A DNA stretch of 64,000 bases from Lutibacter sp. B2 (GCA_015686845.1 JADPRS010000007.1:53527-117526), one strand, 5' to 3'. Shown: positions 51,968 through 63,558, numbered from the stretch's first letter. Notes: generated by a model not told the origin, from the letters alone. Program-made: numbers and translations.

Positions 51968-52741
51968 ATGACAGAAAATAGCAAAAAACTAATTTTAAGA
52001 ATAGCCCTATATGCTGGCGAAATCCTTCTAAGAAATGGTGCTGAAACTTATAGAGTTGAAGAGACGATAGAAAAAATCTGTAAATCAAAAAACTTGAAAT
52101 ATGTGAATACATTTGTTACGCCAACAGGTATTTTTATATCCGATGATCGCCTTGATGGCATTAACTTTATAAAAAGAATAAAAAATAGAACCATAGATTT
52201 GAGCAAAATCTCTCAAGTAAATACTTTTTCTAGAAAATTTGTAGAAAATGATATATCTTTTGAAGATGCACTATCAGAATTACAACAAATCAACAAAGAA
52301 GAAAAATACCCCAAATGGCTAGTCGTCACTTTTTCAGGTATTGCATCGGCTTTTTTTGCTCTTTTATTTGGTGGAAACTTTTATGATTTTATAGCAACTT
52401 TTTTTACATCTGTGATTGTAACACTTTCATTTCAAAAAATGGAATTATTAAGCGAAACTCCTTTTCTTGGTAATACTGCAGGTGGTGCTTTAATTGCATT
52501 ACTCGCTATTATATCAAAAAATATTGGCATTGTTAACAGCATAGATATGATAATAATTGGTGCTATAATGCCACTTGTACCAGGTGTTGCCCTTACAAAT
52601 GGTCTTAGAGATTTTATATCTGGTGACTTGATATCAGGGGTTACAAGAGTAGCTGAAGCTATATTAGTAGCAATATCTATAGCAGTTGGTGTAGGTTCTA
52701 TTTTAGAACTATGGAAGCATACATTGGGAGGTAGTTTTTAA
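51968..52741 (+). CDS. Threonine/serine exporter, ThrE N-terminal half
   Basis: A 257-residue protein with a soluble N-terminal region carrying the family motif GEILLRNGAETYRVEETI (DUF1212/ThrE) and about five membrane segments in the C-terminal half, including IGAIMPLVPGVALTNGLRDF. With the next gene it makes a split ThrE-type amino-acid exporter. ATG 51968 is chosen behind TTGGAGTG; the frame is open from 51923. Its TAA overlaps the ATG of the next gene. Confidence 0.85.
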   Translation: MTENSKKLILRIALYAGEILLRNGAETYRVEETIEKICKSKNLKYVNTFVTPTGIFISDDRLDGINFIKRIKNRTIDLSKISQVNTFSRKFVENDISFEDALSELQQINKEEKYPKWLVVTFSGIASAFFALLFGGNFYDFIATFFTSVIVTLSFQKMELLSETPFLGNTAGGALIALLAIISKNIGIVNSIDMIIIGAIMPLVPGVALTNGLRDFISGDLISGVTRVAEAILVAISIAVGVGSILELWKHTLGGSF

Positions 52742-53178
52742 TGATCTATTTAAAGCAATTTCTATTTTCATTCCTCTCCACTGTAGGATTTTCTATCATC
52801 TTCAACGTTCCAAAAAAATCCATTTTTTATGCAAGTTTAATTGGTGGAATAGGTTGGACTATTTATTTTCATCTCAAAAGCGTAACATCCTCTATCATGT
52901 TTGCACTTTTCATCGCATCTATCGTTATTGGCATCCTTGGTGAAATATTTGCAAGAATTGATAAAAAGCCTGTTACTATTTTTGTGATTCCTGGAATTGT
53001 TCCCCTTGTTCCAGGCTATGGCGTCTATTTAACAATGCTTAATCTTATTAATAATGATTTCTTTAAATTTGCAAAAATTGGAACAGAAACTTTATTTAGC
53101 AGTGGCGCTATATCAATAGGAATTATTCTTGTACCTTCCTTATCTAGACTATTAAAAAGTAAAAAAACACTCAAATAA
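52741..53178 (+). CDS. Threonine/serine exporter, ThrE C-terminal half (DUF3815)
   Basis: A 145-residue protein with four to five membrane segments and the DUF3815 motif FVIPGIVPLVPGYGVYLTML (about 80-99). It is the small partner of the two-part ThrE exporter; its start overlaps the preceding stop (TAATG). The last codons are the left arm of the terminator hairpin. Confidence 0.85.
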   Translation: MIYLKQFLFSFLSTVGFSIIFNVPKKSIFYASLIGGIGWTIYFHLKSVTSSIMFALFIASIVIGILGEIFARIDKKPVTIFVIPGIVPLVPGYGVYLTMLNLINNDFFKFAKIGTETLFSSGAISIGIILVPSLSRLLKSKKTLK

Positions 53179-53210
53179 AACCATTACGCTATGAATGGTT
53201 TTATTTGAGT
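53169..53210. terminator. Terminator overlapping the end of the ThrE C-half gene
   Basis: ACTCAAATAAAACCATT pairs perfectly (17 bp) with AATGGTTTTATTTGAGT. The left arm contains the stop codon at 53176-53178. Confidence 0.8.
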
Positions 53211-53227
53211 CTAAAATTTCTACTCCC

Positions 53228-53698
53228 TTATACAATTAAATTTCCTTTTTTAGCCTTCGTTACGTTTAAAAGATCATCAGGCTTTATATATAATTGTTTT
53301 CCTCTTAATCCAGCACTTACAAATATTTTATCAAACATAAAAGCACTTTCGTGAATAAAAGTAGGATATAATTTTTTCATGCCGATGGGAGATACTCCTC
53401 CTCTTATATATCCAGTTATTTTTTGAACATCTTTTAAATGAATCATCTCTACTTTTTTATGTCCGCTTAATTTAGCTAATGATTTTAAATTCAAGTTCTC
53501 TTTTCCTGGAATACATACCACTACGATTTCATTGGTATTACTCTGCAAAACTAATGTTTTAAAGATTTTATCAATTGGTTGTCCTGTTTCTTTTGACACA
53601 TGCACTGCACTTAAATCATTTTCATCTACTTTATATTCATATATTTCATACTCTATTTTATTGTGATCTGCTATTCTAGCAGCATTTGTTTTTTTCAT
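53228..53698 (-). CDS. ybaK: Cys-tRNA(Pro)/Cys-tRNA(Cys) deacylase YbaK type
   Basis: A 156-residue YbaK/EbsC-type editing domain: FKTLVLQSN, VVVCIPGKENLNLKSLAKLSG, GYIRGGVSPIGMKK and FVSAGLRGKQLYIKPDDL. It removes Cys from mischarged tRNA-Pro. ATG 53698 (MKKTNAAR) is 7 bases after GCGGGGTG; the frame extends three codons upstream. It lies 33 bases after uvrA on the same strand and may be co-transcribed with uvrBA. Confidence 0.9.
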   Translation of the reverse strand: MKKTNAARIADHNKIEYEIYEYKVDENDLSAVHVSKETGQPIDKIFKTLVLQSNTNEIVVVCIPGKENLNLKSLAKLSGHKKVEMIHLKDVQKITGYIRGGVSPIGMKKLYPTFIHESAFMFDKIFVSAGLRGKQLYIKPDDLLNVTKAKKGNLIV

Positions 53699-53731
53699 AT
53701 AGTACACCCCGCTTATACTTTCCCAACTTGA

Positions 53732-56566
53732 TTATAATACCTTTTTGTCTAACAATTTCTTTAGATACATTCCTGTATAGGAATTAGGAATATTAACAAT
53801 TTCTTCAGGTGTTCCGCATCCCACTACTTCTCCTCCACGGTCTCCTCCCTCAGGTCCTAAATCTATAATATAATCACAAGTCTTAATAACATCTAAATTA
53901 TGCTCAATAACCAACACAGTATTTCCAGCATCCACCAATCGATTTAACAGGCCTATCAATTTATCTATATCTGCAATGTGAAGTCCTGTGGTTGGCTCAT
54001 CTAATATATAAAAAGTCTTTCCTGTACTTCTCTTACTGAGTTCTGTTGCCAGCTTTATTCTTTGAGCTTCTCCACCAGATAATTGAGTAGAAGGTTGTCC
54101 TAATTTAATATATCCCAATCCCACATCATATAATGTAGTGAGCTTTCTTTTAATCCCTGGTATATTTTCAAAGAATTTTAGTCCCTCTTCTACAGTCATA
54201 TTTAACACATCAGATATACTTTTTCCTTTATATTTTACTTCTAATGTTTCACGATTATATCTCTTTCCTTTACACACATCACAAGGAACATATACATCAG
54301 GTAAAAAATGCATCTCTATTTTTAAAATCCCATCTCCCTTGCAAGCTTCACATCTTCCGCCTTTTACATTAAAGCTAAATCTTCCTTTTTGATATCCTCT
54401 TGCTTTTGCATCTGGAAGCTTGGCAAATAAATCTCTAATTAAGTCAAATATGCCTGTATACGTAGCAGGATTAGAGCGTGGCGTTCTTCCTATAGGTGAT
54501 TGATCAATATCTATTACTTTATCTATATAATCAATTCCCTTTATATCTTCATGTTTTCCTGGTTTACTTTTTGCTCTATGAAGTTCCATCGCCAGCCTTT
54601 TATAAAAAATTTCATTTACCAACGTACTTTTTCCAGAACCTGATACACCTGTAACACAAGAAAAAACACCGATTGGAAACTTTACATTAATATTTTTCAG
54701 ATTGTTCTCATTCGCTCCAACTATTTGGATCCACCTTTCATTGGGTTGTCTTCTACTTTCTGGAATTTCTATTTTTTTTGTGCCTTTCAGATATTGACCC
54801 GTTATGGATTCCTCACAATCCATAATATCTTCAATAGTTCCACTTACAATGATGTTACCACCATTTTCTCCTGCACCAGGACCAATATCTATAATATGAT
54901 CAGCAAAGTGCATGGTATCTTCATCATGTTCAACTACGATTAAAGTATTTCCCAGCTCCGTTAAATTTCTCAATGTAGATAATAGCTTTTCATTATCTTT
55001 TTGATGAAGTCCGATGCTAGGTTCATCTAGTATGTATAATACCCCTACTAAGCTTGATCCTATTTGTGTAGCTAGTCTGATTCGCTGAGATTCTCCACCA
55101 GATAAGGTTCCTGCTGATCTTGAAAGGGTTAAATAGTTAAGCCCCACATCTACCAAAAATCCTAATCTGGAATTTATTTCTTTTAATATCTGTTTTGAAA
55201 TAATATTTTTTTTCTCTGATAAATTTAAATTGTCAAAAAAATCTTTTGATTCCCTTATAGAGAACTCTGTAACTTGTGCTATATTTAAATTTTTGATTTT
55301 TACAGATAAAACCTCTGGTTTCAAACGTTCTCCTTTACAAGTATCACAAGAATTCATACTCATGTATTCTTCTATTTTTCCTCTCATCATATCCGAATTT
55401 GTTTCATTATATCGCCTTGTCAGATTATTTACTACGCCTTCAAAAGGTGCCGTATATTTTCTAAACCCACCGTATTTACTTTCATATTCAAATTCTATAC
55501 TCTTTTGTCCTGTTCCATATAATAATGCTTCTATAAAGGATTTTGAAACCTCTTTTATAGGTATATCTAATGGTACATCATAAGCCTTTGATATGGATTC
55601 TAACATCTGGTAATAATATGTTCCTTCAGTAGCATTGGCCATTGGTGCAATAGCTCCTTGTCCAATAGATAAATCTTTATTGGGTATAACAAGTTCTGGA
55701 TCTATTTTTCTAAGATATCCGATTCCATTACAGTCTGGACAAGCTCCATAAGGGCTATTAAAAGAAAACATTCGAGGTTCTAATTCTTCTATTCCAATTC
55801 CATGCTCTGGACATGAAAATTTTGTGCTAAATAATAAATCTTCTTCTCCCATAACATGAATAATTATAAGTCCATCTGCCAATGAAATGGACGTTTCTAT
55901 AGAATCTGAAAGTCTATTTTCAATGCCTTCCTTTATAATAATTCTATCTACCACTACTTCTATGGTATGTTTTTTGTTTTTTTCTAACTTAATATCTGAG
56001 GCTAATTCTTCAATCTCTCCATCAATTCTAACTCGTACGTAACCATCTTTTCTAATGCTCTCTAAAAGTTTTATATGTTCCCCTTTTCGTCCTCTGACTA
56101 CAGGTGCTAATATTTGAATTTTAGTACCCACAGGTAATAAAACTACTTGGTCTACAATTTGATCTATGGTCTGTTGCGTAATTTCTCTATCACAAATTGG
56201 ACAATGAGGTGTTCCTACCCTTGCAAATAACAGTCTTAAATAATCATAAATCTCTGTTACAGTTCCAACCGTAGAACGTGGATTTCTATTGGTTGTCTTT
56301 TGATCAATGGAAATTGCAGGAGATAATCCTTCAATATAATCCACATCGGGCTTTTCCATTTGTCCTAAAAATTGTCTTGCATAAGCAGATAAACTCTCTA
56401 CATATCTTCTCTGTCCTTCGGCATAAATAGTATCAAATGCCAAAGAAGATTTTCCAGATCCACTAAGCCCTGTAACCACTACAAATTTATCTCGTGGAAT
56501 TGCAACGTCAATATTTTTCAAGTTATGTTCTCTTGCTCCTTTTACAATAATATGATCCTTCGACAT
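53732..56566 (-). CDS. uvrA: Excinuclease ABC subunit A
   Basis: A 944-residue protein with two ABC ATPase modules: Walker [10 protein letters not shown] (about 32-40) and GVSGSGKST (about 640), signatures [12 protein letters not shown] and [12 protein letters not shown], and zinc fingers CPICDREI and [18 protein letters not shown] ... CDVC. It finds DNA damage with UvrB in nucleotide excision repair. It starts 3 bases after the uvrB stop, with GAGGAGATG as ribosome site. Confidence 0.97.
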   Translation of the reverse strand: MSKDHIIVKGAREHNLKNIDVAIPRDKFVVVTGLSGSGKSSLAFDTIYAEGQRRYVESLSAYARQFLGQMEKPDVDYIEGLSPAISIDQKTTNRNPRSTVGTVTEIYDYLRLLFARVGTPHCPICDREITQQTIDQIVDQVVLLPVGTKIQILAPVVRGRKGEHIKLLESIRKDGYVRVRIDGEIEELASDIKLEKNKKHTIEVVVDRIIIKEGIENRLSDSIETSISLADGLIIIHVMGEEDLLFSTKFSCPEHGIGIEELEPRMFSFNSPYGACPDCNGIGYLRKIDPELVIPNKDLSIGQGAIAPMANATEGTYYYQMLESISKAYDVPLDIPIKEVSKSFIEALLYGTGQKSIEFEYESKYGGFRKYTAPFEGVVNNLTRRYNETNSDMMRGKIEEYMSMNSCDTCKGERLKPEVLSVKIKNLNIAQVTEFSIRESKDFFDNLNLSEKKNIISKQILKEINSRLGFLVDVGLNYLTLSRSAGTLSGGESQRIRLATQIGSSLVGVLYILDEPSIGLHQKDNEKLLSTLRNLTELGNTLIVVEHDEDTMHFADHIIDIGPGAGENGGNIIVSGTIEDIMDCEESITGQYLKGTKKIEIPESRRQPNERWIQIVGANENNLKNINVKFPIGVFSCVTGVSGSGKSTLVNEIFYKRLAMELHRAKSKPGKHEDIKGIDYIDKVIDIDQSPIGRTPRSNPATYTGIFDLIRDLFAKLPDAKARGYQKGRFSFNVKGGRCEACKGDGILKIEMHFLPDVYVPCDVCKGKRYNRETLEVKYKGKSISDVLNMTVEEGLKFFENIPGIKRKLTTLYDVGLGYIKLGQPSTQLSGGEAQRIKLATELSKRSTGKTFYILDEPTTGLHIADIDKLIGLLNRLVDAGNTVLVIEHNLDVIKTCDYIIDLGPEGGDRGGEVVGCGTPEEIVNIPNSYTGMYLKKLLDKKVL

Positions 56567-56569
56567 CTT

Positions 56570-58540
56570 CTACATCTCCTCTAGATTTTTCTTTCGTTTC
56601 ATTATTTCATCTCTTAACTCTGCAGCTCTTTCAAATTGTAAATTTTGTGCAGCTTCTTTCATTTCTTTTTCTAGGTTTTGAATAATCCCTTTTAGATCAT
56701 TCGCATTTTCTACTATATATTCAGCATTTTCTTCTGCTACTTTCGTAGCTTCAATAATACCTCTTACTTTTTTTACAATTCCTTTAGGCTGAATATTATG
56801 TTTTTCATTATATTCCTTCTGTATCTTTTTTCTTCTATTCGTTTCATCAATGGCTTTTTTCATGGAATCCGTTATTTTGTCAGCATACATAATTACCTTT
56901 CCGTCTATATTTCTTGCAGCACGTCCTATTGTCTGAACCAGAGCTGTCTCTGAACGAAGAAATCCTTCTTTATCAGCATCCAAAATAGCTACTAATTCTA
57001 CCTCTGGTAAATCTAATCCTTCTCTTAAAAGGTTGATCCCTACTAATACATCAAATACACCTAATCTTAAATCCCTAATAATCTCCATTCTTTCCATTGT
57101 ATCAATATCAGAGTGAAGATATCTAACTTTAATCCCAACTTCTTTTAAATAAGACGTTAAATCTTCAGACATTTTTTTTGTTAATGTTGTTACAAGTACC
57201 CTCTGCTCTTTTTCTATTACTTTATTAATTTCTCCTATTAAATCATCAATCTGCCCTGTAATGGGTCTAACAATAATTTCAGGATCTAATAATCCTGTAG
57301 GTCTTATGATTTGTTCAACCGTTTGACTACTATGTTCCTTTTCATAAATACGTGGAGTAGCACTAACATATACAATTTGATTGATCATAGACTCAAATTC
57401 ACTAAAATTTAAGGGTCTATTATCAAATGCAGAAGGTAATCTAAACCCATAGTCCACTAAATTTCCCTTTCTAGCTCTATCTCCTGCATACATTCCTCTT
57501 ACTTGTGGGATCGTAACATGAGATTCATCTACAACGATTAAAAAATCCTCTGGAAAATAATCAATCAATGTAAATGGCTTACTTCCTGGTTCTCTTTGTG
57601 AAACATGACGTGAGTAATTTTCTATTCCTTGACAAAAGCCTACTTCTCTTAACATCTCTATATCATACATAGTTCTTTGCTGAATTCTTTGTGCTTCTAT
57701 ATGTTTTTCATTTCCTTTGAAATGTTCTATTCTCTCTTCTAATTCCTCTTCTATATGAGAAATTGCTTCTTCTAATTTTTCTTTGGTAGTAACATAATGT
57801 GAAGCTGGAAAAATAGACACATGATTTCTAATACCTATTATTTGACCTGTAATCGTATTCATTTCTGTAATACGCTCAACTTCATCTCCAAATAATTCAA
57901 CTCGAATAGCATTTTCAGAAGAAGCAGCAGGAAAAATCTCTATACTATCTCCCCTTACCCTAAATGTTCCTCTAATAAAATTCACATCATTTCTAGCATA
58001 CTGAATATCCACAAGCTTTCTTAGTATTTCATCTCTACTTTTGATCATTCCTATTCTTATAGATAAAACTTGATTTTCATAATCAATTGGATCTCCTAAT
58101 CCATAAATACAAGATACACTAGCTACAATAATCACGTCTTTCCTTTCAAAAAGAGAAGCAGTAGCAGAGTGTCTTAATTTATCAATTTCATCATTTATTT
58201 TTGCATCTTTTTCAATATACGTATCTGTATGAGCCACATATGCTTCTGGCTGATAGTAATCGTAATAACTAACAAAATACTCAACTGCATTATTAGGAAA
58301 AAATTCTTTAAATTCACTGCATAATTGTGCTGCTAATGTTTTGTTATGCGCAATAACCAATGTAGGTTTTTGCACATTTGCAATCACATTTGCCATTGTA
58401 AATGTTTTTCCTGAACCCGTAACACCTAAAAGAGTTTGATGTTTAAGTCCTTCTTCAATTCCGTTACTTAATAGTTTAATTGCATTTGGTTGATCACCAG
58501 TAGGTTTATAATCTGAAACCAATTCAAATTTATTCATCAT
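56570..58540 (-). CDS. uvrB: Excinuclease ABC subunit B
   Basis: A protein of 656 residues ([20 protein letters not shown]) with Walker A GVTGSGKT, the damage-probing beta-hairpin [11 protein letters not shown], helicase motif [12 protein letters not shown], and a C-terminal UVR motif ([20 protein letters not shown]) that binds UvrC. ATG 58540 is chosen because AAAGGAGC is 5 bases upstream; the frame extends 15 codons further. It heads the uvrB-uvrA(-ybaK) unit. Confidence 0.97.
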   Translation of the reverse strand: MMNKFELVSDYKPTGDQPNAIKLLSNGIEEGLKHQTLLGVTGSGKTFTMANVIANVQKPTLVIAHNKTLAAQLCSEFKEFFPNNAVEYFVSYYDYYQPEAYVAHTDTYIEKDAKINDEIDKLRHSATASLFERKDVIIVASVSCIYGLGDPIDYENQVLSIRIGMIKSRDEILRKLVDIQYARNDVNFIRGTFRVRGDSIEIFPAASSENAIRVELFGDEVERITEMNTITGQIIGIRNHVSIFPASHYVTTKEKLEEAISHIEEELEERIEHFKGNEKHIEAQRIQQRTMYDIEMLREVGFCQGIENYSRHVSQREPGSKPFTLIDYFPEDFLIVVDESHVTIPQVRGMYAGDRARKGNLVDYGFRLPSAFDNRPLNFSEFESMINQIVYVSATPRIYEKEHSSQTVEQIIRPTGLLDPEIIVRPITGQIDDLIGEINKVIEKEQRVLVTTLTKKMSEDLTSYLKEVGIKVRYLHSDIDTMERMEIIRDLRLGVFDVLVGINLLREGLDLPEVELVAILDADKEGFLRSETALVQTIGRAARNIDGKVIMYADKITDSMKKAIDETNRRKKIQKEYNEKHNIQPKGIVKKVRGIIEATKVAEENAEYIVENANDLKGIIQNLEKEMKEAAQNLQFERAAELRDEIMKRKKNLEEM

Positions 58541-58730
58541 AAAAGCTCCTTTGTTTTTAACAAACGCATATATTATACCGAACATTCATTCGTATTTAGA
58601 ATTATATAATTACTTATGTTTAATGTCAATGTTCAAGACGACTGAGTAAATTTTACATTTTATGTTTTCAATCCTATAATAAAGGTATATAATACAAGTA
58701 TATAATAATTTAATTGTAGGTGATTTATCA

Positions 58731-60005
58731 ATGATAAAATCAGCATTCAAAAAAAGATTTTTTTTACTTCAAATATTAATTATATCTTTACCTTTTATTT
58801 TATATGCATTTTTCCAATTTTTTCAACAACCATTTAGTATTTGGAATATTATTATTATATCTAGTTTTGTTCTTTTATTAATGTTTTATCATAACAGATT
58901 GTTATTCCAAAATGAACAATTACACATTGATAAATTTAATTCAATTCTTACTATCAATAAAAAATTAGAAAATATAAATAAAGAATTACAAAAATATAAT
59001 GAAATAAGAGATGTCATGCTTCAAATTAGTCATTCTATCGTTACTATACAAAATATCAATGAACTATTTCAGCTTACCGTAGATAGTGCAATTGAAGTAT
59101 TAGATAAAGCTGATAGTGCAAGTATTCTTGTACAAAATGATTCTGGCTTATTTGAATTTAAAGCAAGCAATGGATTTGATTTGTCTACCCTTAATAAGGT
59201 ATCTTTATCCATTGATGAAATATTTGCAAATCACTTAGACAATAGGTATGGTTCTAATATCATAAATAATCCTAGTGAATTTAATCGTACGCATATGTCA
59301 AAAAAAAATTATGATTTGTTACAAAACATAGATACACCCAATATAAAATCAACTATTTGTACCCCTATACTCATTGGTTCTGAATTATACGGTTTTATTA
59401 CTGTTGATAATATACATCATAATGAAATTTTTAATAAAGAAGATAGCGTTATTATGGAATATTTAGCAGGTCAACTTAGTATTGCCATTAAAAACGTTTT
59501 AGTTTTTGAGAAAACGTTATTTCTTTCTAGGTATGATGGATTGACTAAAGTATATCATCGTCATTACTTTGACGAATTATATGACAATATATTTAAACGT
59601 GCAAAAAGATATAACGAACAATTTTGCCTGTGTATAATGGATTTAAATAATCTAAAAAAAATTAATGATGTACATGGACATATTGCAGGTGATTCATTTA
59701 TCACGCATTTTGCAAATGTTCTTCAAGATAATATAAGAGATTCAGATCTTTTAGGTAGATTTGGTGGAGATGAGTTTGTTTTAATATTACTAAATACGAG
59801 TCCTCAAGATGTAGAAAATAAAATAGAAAAAATATCTACTCAATTGAAAGAAAATAAAATTTGCTTTCACAACCAACATTTAGACGTTACTTTTAGCTTT
59901 GGAATTGCTTCATTTCCTCAAGATTCTACAGAACAACACGGATTACTACAAATAGCTGATTCAAGAATGTATGCAAATAAGAAAAAACAAAAAATGACTA
60001 GATAA
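58731..60005 (+). CDS. GAF-GGDEF diguanylate cyclase
   Basis: A 424-residue protein: two membrane segments (about 11-55), a coiled-coil stretch (about 65-100), a GAF domain (about 105-250) and a GGDEF domain (about 265-420). The active site is RFGGDEFVLI, and RDSD five residues before it is an intact inhibitory I-site, so it should make cyclic di-GMP under product control. GTAGGTG precedes ATG 58731. Its final Lys-rich codons form one arm of a terminator shared with the convergent PDZ gene. Confidence 0.92.
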   Translation: MIKSAFKKRFFLLQILIISLPFILYAFFQFFQQPFSIWNIIIISSFVLLLMFYHNRLLFQNEQLHIDKFNSILTINKKLENINKELQKYNEIRDVMLQISHSIVTIQNINELFQLTVDSAIEVLDKADSASILVQNDSGLFEFKASNGFDLSTLNKVSLSIDEIFANHLDNRYGSNIINNPSEFNRTHMSKKNYDLLQNIDTPNIKSTICTPILIGSELYGFITVDNIHHNEIFNKEDSVIMEYLAGQLSIAIKNVLVFEKTLFLSRYDGLTKVYHRHYFDELYDNIFKRAKRYNEQFCLCIMDLNNLKKINDVHGHIAGDSFITHFANVLQDNIRDSDLLGRFGGDEFVLILLNTSPQDVENKIEKISTQLKENKICFHNQHLDVTFSFGIASFPQDSTEQHGLLQIADSRMYANKKKQKMTR

Positions 60006-60024
60006 CATCATTTTTTGTTTTTTC
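59981..60024. terminator. Terminator inside the overlapping ends of two convergent genes
   Basis: GAAAAAACAAAAAATGA pairs perfectly (17 bp) with TCATTTTTTGTTTTTTC. The arms encode the last residues of the diguanylate cyclase (plus) and of the PDZ protein (minus). Confidence 0.8.
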
Positions 60025-61243
60025 TTTTTTTAATCCATTTTTTTATTAAACTGTATTCTCTTGATATGTCAAATACAACCTGTGACTCATCCGAAATAAT
60101 TAAAATGCCTAAACTTTTAATTCCTATTTGATAATTTGTATATTCTAAGGTTTTCTTAGCTCCCTTTAAATCCATAATTTCAATCCATATATAGGATGGT
60201 ATTTGAGTCAATACCAGTTGAATCTCCTTTTGACTATATATATAATAATTATTTATTTTTAAAATCACATCGCCCCTGTTAAGTCCCATAATATGTCCAG
60301 GTTTATTTTCTTTTATATCCAAAACCGTCACACCCATACTTTTTTTCGTAAAAAGCGGTTTTCCTAATTTTTCTTCTCTTTGTCCATAAAGGATCAAACC
60401 CTCATGAGCTAAAGGAGCAAAAACAGCTGCAATGAATTTAAAAATATCTATTTTAGTTGAAATAACCGACAATATTATAAGTATAATGCTATATACAAAT
60501 AATCTTTTAGCAGATTTTTTACATGTTTCCTCTGGTGTATTTGTAATTGCCATATCACCATATCCGAGTGCTGCAACTAAAATAACCATTTGGAGTGACA
60601 TATTTTCAATATTACTATTAGTTCCTCTAAATATAGGCCACCAATCTGGTAATACGATTTCTTTTGCCCCTTCCATTTGACCTAATGTCAGCAATAATAT
60701 CACAATAGGAATTGGCCAAAATCTTTGTAAGGAAAACCCCCCAACAATTCCATATTCTTTATTTTCAATAAACAACGGAAGTGGATCTGTGCTTCCATCT
60801 AACCAAATTAACATACTTTCTATTAAATGTAAAATTCCTATTAATACTAGTACACTTGAAATATTTATAGTAGGAACTCCAAATAAATAACTAGATATAG
60901 CTACTACTCCACCCGCATAAGAAAAACATAAATACCTAATATTTATAAGCATTAATATTACTGCAAGAGGCAATATAAAGATAAAATCCTTAGGCATAAT
61001 TGTAATTCCTAAAAACATAATGATCACTATTCCAATGGAAGAACAAAGTAAACCTGTAATCAATGAACGAATTAATTTCTTCTTAATAGATCTTTTAGCT
61101 TCTCCTAAAATTTTAATTTCCATCTTATTAATTTTCTTATATTGCATATATACTAGAAATATCACAACCCCAAAAAGTGGATTTAAAAATGCGGAAAACA
61201 AAGAAATAAATGCTGTATAAAATAATTTGAAAAAAGCAAGCAA
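60008..61243 (-). CDS. PDZ-domain membrane protein, MinJ-like
   Basis: TTG 61243 is chosen: AAAGGAGG is 6 bases upstream, whereas the frame extends 21 codons further without a site. The 411-residue protein has about eight membrane segments followed by a PDZ domain (about 300-375; PGHIMGLNRGDVILKINNYY). Topology and the neighbours (S41 protease upstream, uvrB downstream) match MinJ of Bacillus, which links DivIVA to MinD in septum placement. The orthology is inferred from layout and order. Confidence 0.75.
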   Translation of the reverse strand: MLAFFKLFYTAFISLFSAFLNPLFGVVIFLVYMQYKKINKMEIKILGEAKRSIKKKLIRSLITGLLCSSIGIVIIMFLGITIMPKDFIFILPLAVILMLINIRYLCFSYAGGVVAISSYLFGVPTINISSVLVLIGILHLIESMLIWLDGSTDPLPLFIENKEYGIVGGFSLQRFWPIPIVILLLTLGQMEGAKEIVLPDWWPIFRGTNSNIENMSLQMVILVAALGYGDMAITNTPEETCKKSAKRLFVYSIILIILSVISTKIDIFKFIAAVFAPLAHEGLILYGQREEKLGKPLFTKKSMGVTVLDIKENKPGHIMGLNRGDVILKINNYYIYSQKEIQLVLTQIPSYIWIEIMDLKGAKKTLEYTNYQIGIKSLGILIISDESQVVFDISREYSLIKKWIKKRKNKK

Positions 61244-61321
61244 TAAAATTCCTCCTTTTCTTTTGTTAAAATAAAAATCCGAATGCCAAAATATACCTTT
61301 TAGCATTCAGATCTGTCAATT

Positions 61322-62545
61322 CTACTCTTTGAATATTTTTTGTTGTAATACTTCTATCCCTTTTTGTAATTGGACATCTTCTTCATCTGTTAAATCTATA
61401 CGATTCTTTAAGTTCTCTGGCATTTCTATAACAATATTAGGCTCAATACCTTTTCCATGAATATAGGTACCATTTGGAGTAAAATATTGGGCTGTAGTTA
61501 ATTTAAATCCAGTTCCATCATTTAGAGATTTTACTTGTTGAACTAATCCTTTTCCAAAAGTTGTTGTTCCTATTAATGTTCCTGATTTAGTATCCTTTAC
61601 AGCTCCTGATAAAATTTCAGATGCACTTGCACTTCCTTCATTCACTAATAGTACATATGGATATTTAACTTGTTTTCCATCAGAACGTTTATAGTCACGT
61701 TCTCCTGATCTATCTTGAGTATATACAATTACTTGTTTCCCTAACAGCTTATCAGCAATTTTTACACATTGATCTAAAAGCCCACCAGGATTATATCTAA
61801 GATCTATTATTAATCCTTTAATATTTTGTTTCTCTAACTTTTTAAGATGATCGTTAAAGTCTTTTGCAGTTAGCTCATCAAACATGGAAATTCGAATATA
61901 TCCAATTCCATCATCAAGGACTCTTGACCGAACTGTCTTTAATCTAATATTTTCTCTTTTTAATTCTAATGAAAAAGGTTCCTCTTTTCCTTCTCTAATA
62001 ATTGTTAGATTCACTTTTGTTCCTGGCTTTCCCTTAATCATAGCTACAGCCTCATCTAATTTATCAGCAGTTACTTCCTCATCATTTACTTTAACAATTT
62101 TATCTCCTGATTTCATTCCTACTTTTTCTCCAGGTGAATCTTGCATAGGTTCTACTACCGTAATAAATCCATCGTTTGCACGAGTCATAATAACACCTAT
62201 ACCTCCGTATGTACCTGTTGTATGAACCATAAAATCTTCAAATTCTTTTTTGCCCATATAAACAGAATATGGATCATTAAGGGATGCAAACATTCCTTCA
62301 ATCATACCGTCCTCAAATTTATCTTGATCTGTAGGCTTATAGTAACTTGTTTCTATATAATTCCTTAAACCAAGTAATTTCTTATATGATTTATTTAGCC
62401 CTTGAAGATATTGATAATCTCCTTTAGCTACAATCACTTTATCTCCCATCGTTAATGATACTACATTTGTTATTGTAAACGTTAATACAGATATCACCAT
62501 ACTTAAAACAATAGCTCCTATAATTGCTCGTTTTCTACTTATCAT
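61322..62545 (-). CDS. S41 family C-terminal processing protease (CtpA/CtpB-like)
   Basis: ATG 62545 (MISRKRAIIG) follows GAGGTG by 9 bases; an in-frame ATG lies ten codons upstream. The 407-residue protein has an N-terminal membrane anchor (about 8-30), a PDZ domain (about 100-180; VGMKSGDKIVKVNDEEV) and a tail-specific protease domain with catalytic Ser in NEGSASASEI and Lys in TFGKGLVQ. Such proteases act outside the membrane, some in sporulation signalling. It precedes the MinJ-like gene on the same strand. Confidence 0.92.
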   Translation of the reverse strand: MISRKRAIIGAIVLSMVISVLTFTITNVVSLTMGDKVIVAKGDYQYLQGLNKSYKKLLGLRNYIETSYYKPTDQDKFEDGMIEGMFASLNDPYSVYMGKKEFEDFMVHTTGTYGGIGVIMTRANDGFITVVEPMQDSPGEKVGMKSGDKIVKVNDEEVTADKLDEAVAMIKGKPGTKVNLTIIREGKEEPFSLELKRENIRLKTVRSRVLDDGIGYIRISMFDELTAKDFNDHLKKLEKQNIKGLIIDLRYNPGGLLDQCVKIADKLLGKQVIVYTQDRSGERDYKRSDGKQVKYPYVLLVNEGSASASEILSGAVKDTKSGTLIGTTTFGKGLVQQVKSLNDGTGFKLTTAQYFTPNGTYIHGKGIEPNIVIEMPENLKNRIDLTDEEDVQLQKGIEVLQQKIFKE

Positions 62546-62715
62546 TTCTCTCTTCACCTCAATATTATTTTTCATAGCTTCTTATTAGATCATAAGATTA
62601 CATAATTATTTTATTCATTATAAAAATTGAATATAACAAACTTTTCTCAAAACATGAAAAATATAATCCTACTAAATTATACCATCAATGCATCAATTTG
62701 AAAATTCAAAAATTT

Positions 62716-62743
62716 AAAAGCTAGATATTATCTAGCTTTTTTT
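62716..62743 (-). terminator. Terminator overlapping the end of the aminotransferase gene
   Basis: AAAAGCTAGAT pairs with ATCTAGCTTTT. On the minus strand the 5' arm is the last codons (KAR stop) of the class IV aminotransferase. Confidence 0.75.
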
Positions 62744-63558
62744 AAATATTCTTGTACCTCTTTTTTATACCCATTAGCAATTTCTTGAATCCAAAAATTA
62801 TTTACAGAATCTATCAATACTTCTCCAATCGTTCTAATGGGCAATACATTTACAGACGTTCCTGTCATAAAAGCCCCATCTAAGTTTACTATTTCCTTTT
62901 TATCAATACACTCTTCTATAACAATTACATTTAAGTTTTTACATACTTTCATTATTCTGTCCCTTGTAACACCCAATAATACATCCCCCGCAGGAGCAGT
63001 ATATAATGTATTTCCTTTTAAGAAAAACATATTTGACCTACTTCCTTCTGTAATGAAATCTTCTTTATTTACTAATAAAGCTTCAAAAGCATTCTCTTCT
63101 TTAAGTGTATTATTTACAGACTCTCTTAAAGTAGTATTTATAACCTTAGCATTTGGATTCTCTCTTTCAGAATAATATAATATAGTATGTATCCCTCTTT
63201 CATACAGAGATTCCTCAGGATAATGACTCTTAATAAGATAACATAAAAAGTCCTGTTCTTTATTCTTTAAATTGCTACATATAAGTTTTACATTCATATT
63301 CTTACATTCATTTTTTTCAATAAGCTTATATATTTCATCAGCAATTTCTTTTTCTGATTTATGAAGCTCACACCCTAATAATCTTGTAGATTTTCTCATT
63401 CGTTCTAAATGTTCTTCTAAAAACAATGCTTTACCATCAATAATTCTAATTACTTCATAAATCATCGGATCGATAATATGATCAAAACATGTCATGTCAC
63501 TTGTACTATATATTTTTCCATTAAAAATATAATAATTTAAAACCGCTTCTTTTTTCAT
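62728..63558 (-). CDS. Class IV aminotransferase (PabC / branched-chain / D-amino-acid type)
   Basis: A 276-residue PLP enzyme with the fold-IV signatures IYEVIRIIDGKALFLEEHLERM, the PLP Lys in NAKVINTTLRE (about residue 140), ITEGSRSNMFF and GTSVNVLPIRTIG. The group covers aminodeoxychorismate lyase, branched-chain and D-amino-acid aminotransferases; the sequence does not settle which. AAAGAGGTG precedes ATG 63558. Confidence 0.88.
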   Translation of the reverse strand: MKKEAVLNYYIFNGKIYSTSDMTCFDHIIDPMIYEVIRIIDGKALFLEEHLERMRKSTRLLGCELHKSEKEIADEIYKLIEKNECKNMNVKLICSNLKNKEQDFLCYLIKSHYPEESLYERGIHTILYYSERENPNAKVINTTLRESVNNTLKEENAFEALLVNKEDFITEGSRSNMFFLKGNTLYTAPAGDVLLGVTRDRIMKVCKNLNVIVIEECIDKKEIVNLDGAFMTGTSVNVLPIRTIGEVLIDSVNNFWIQEIANGYKKEVQEYLKKAR

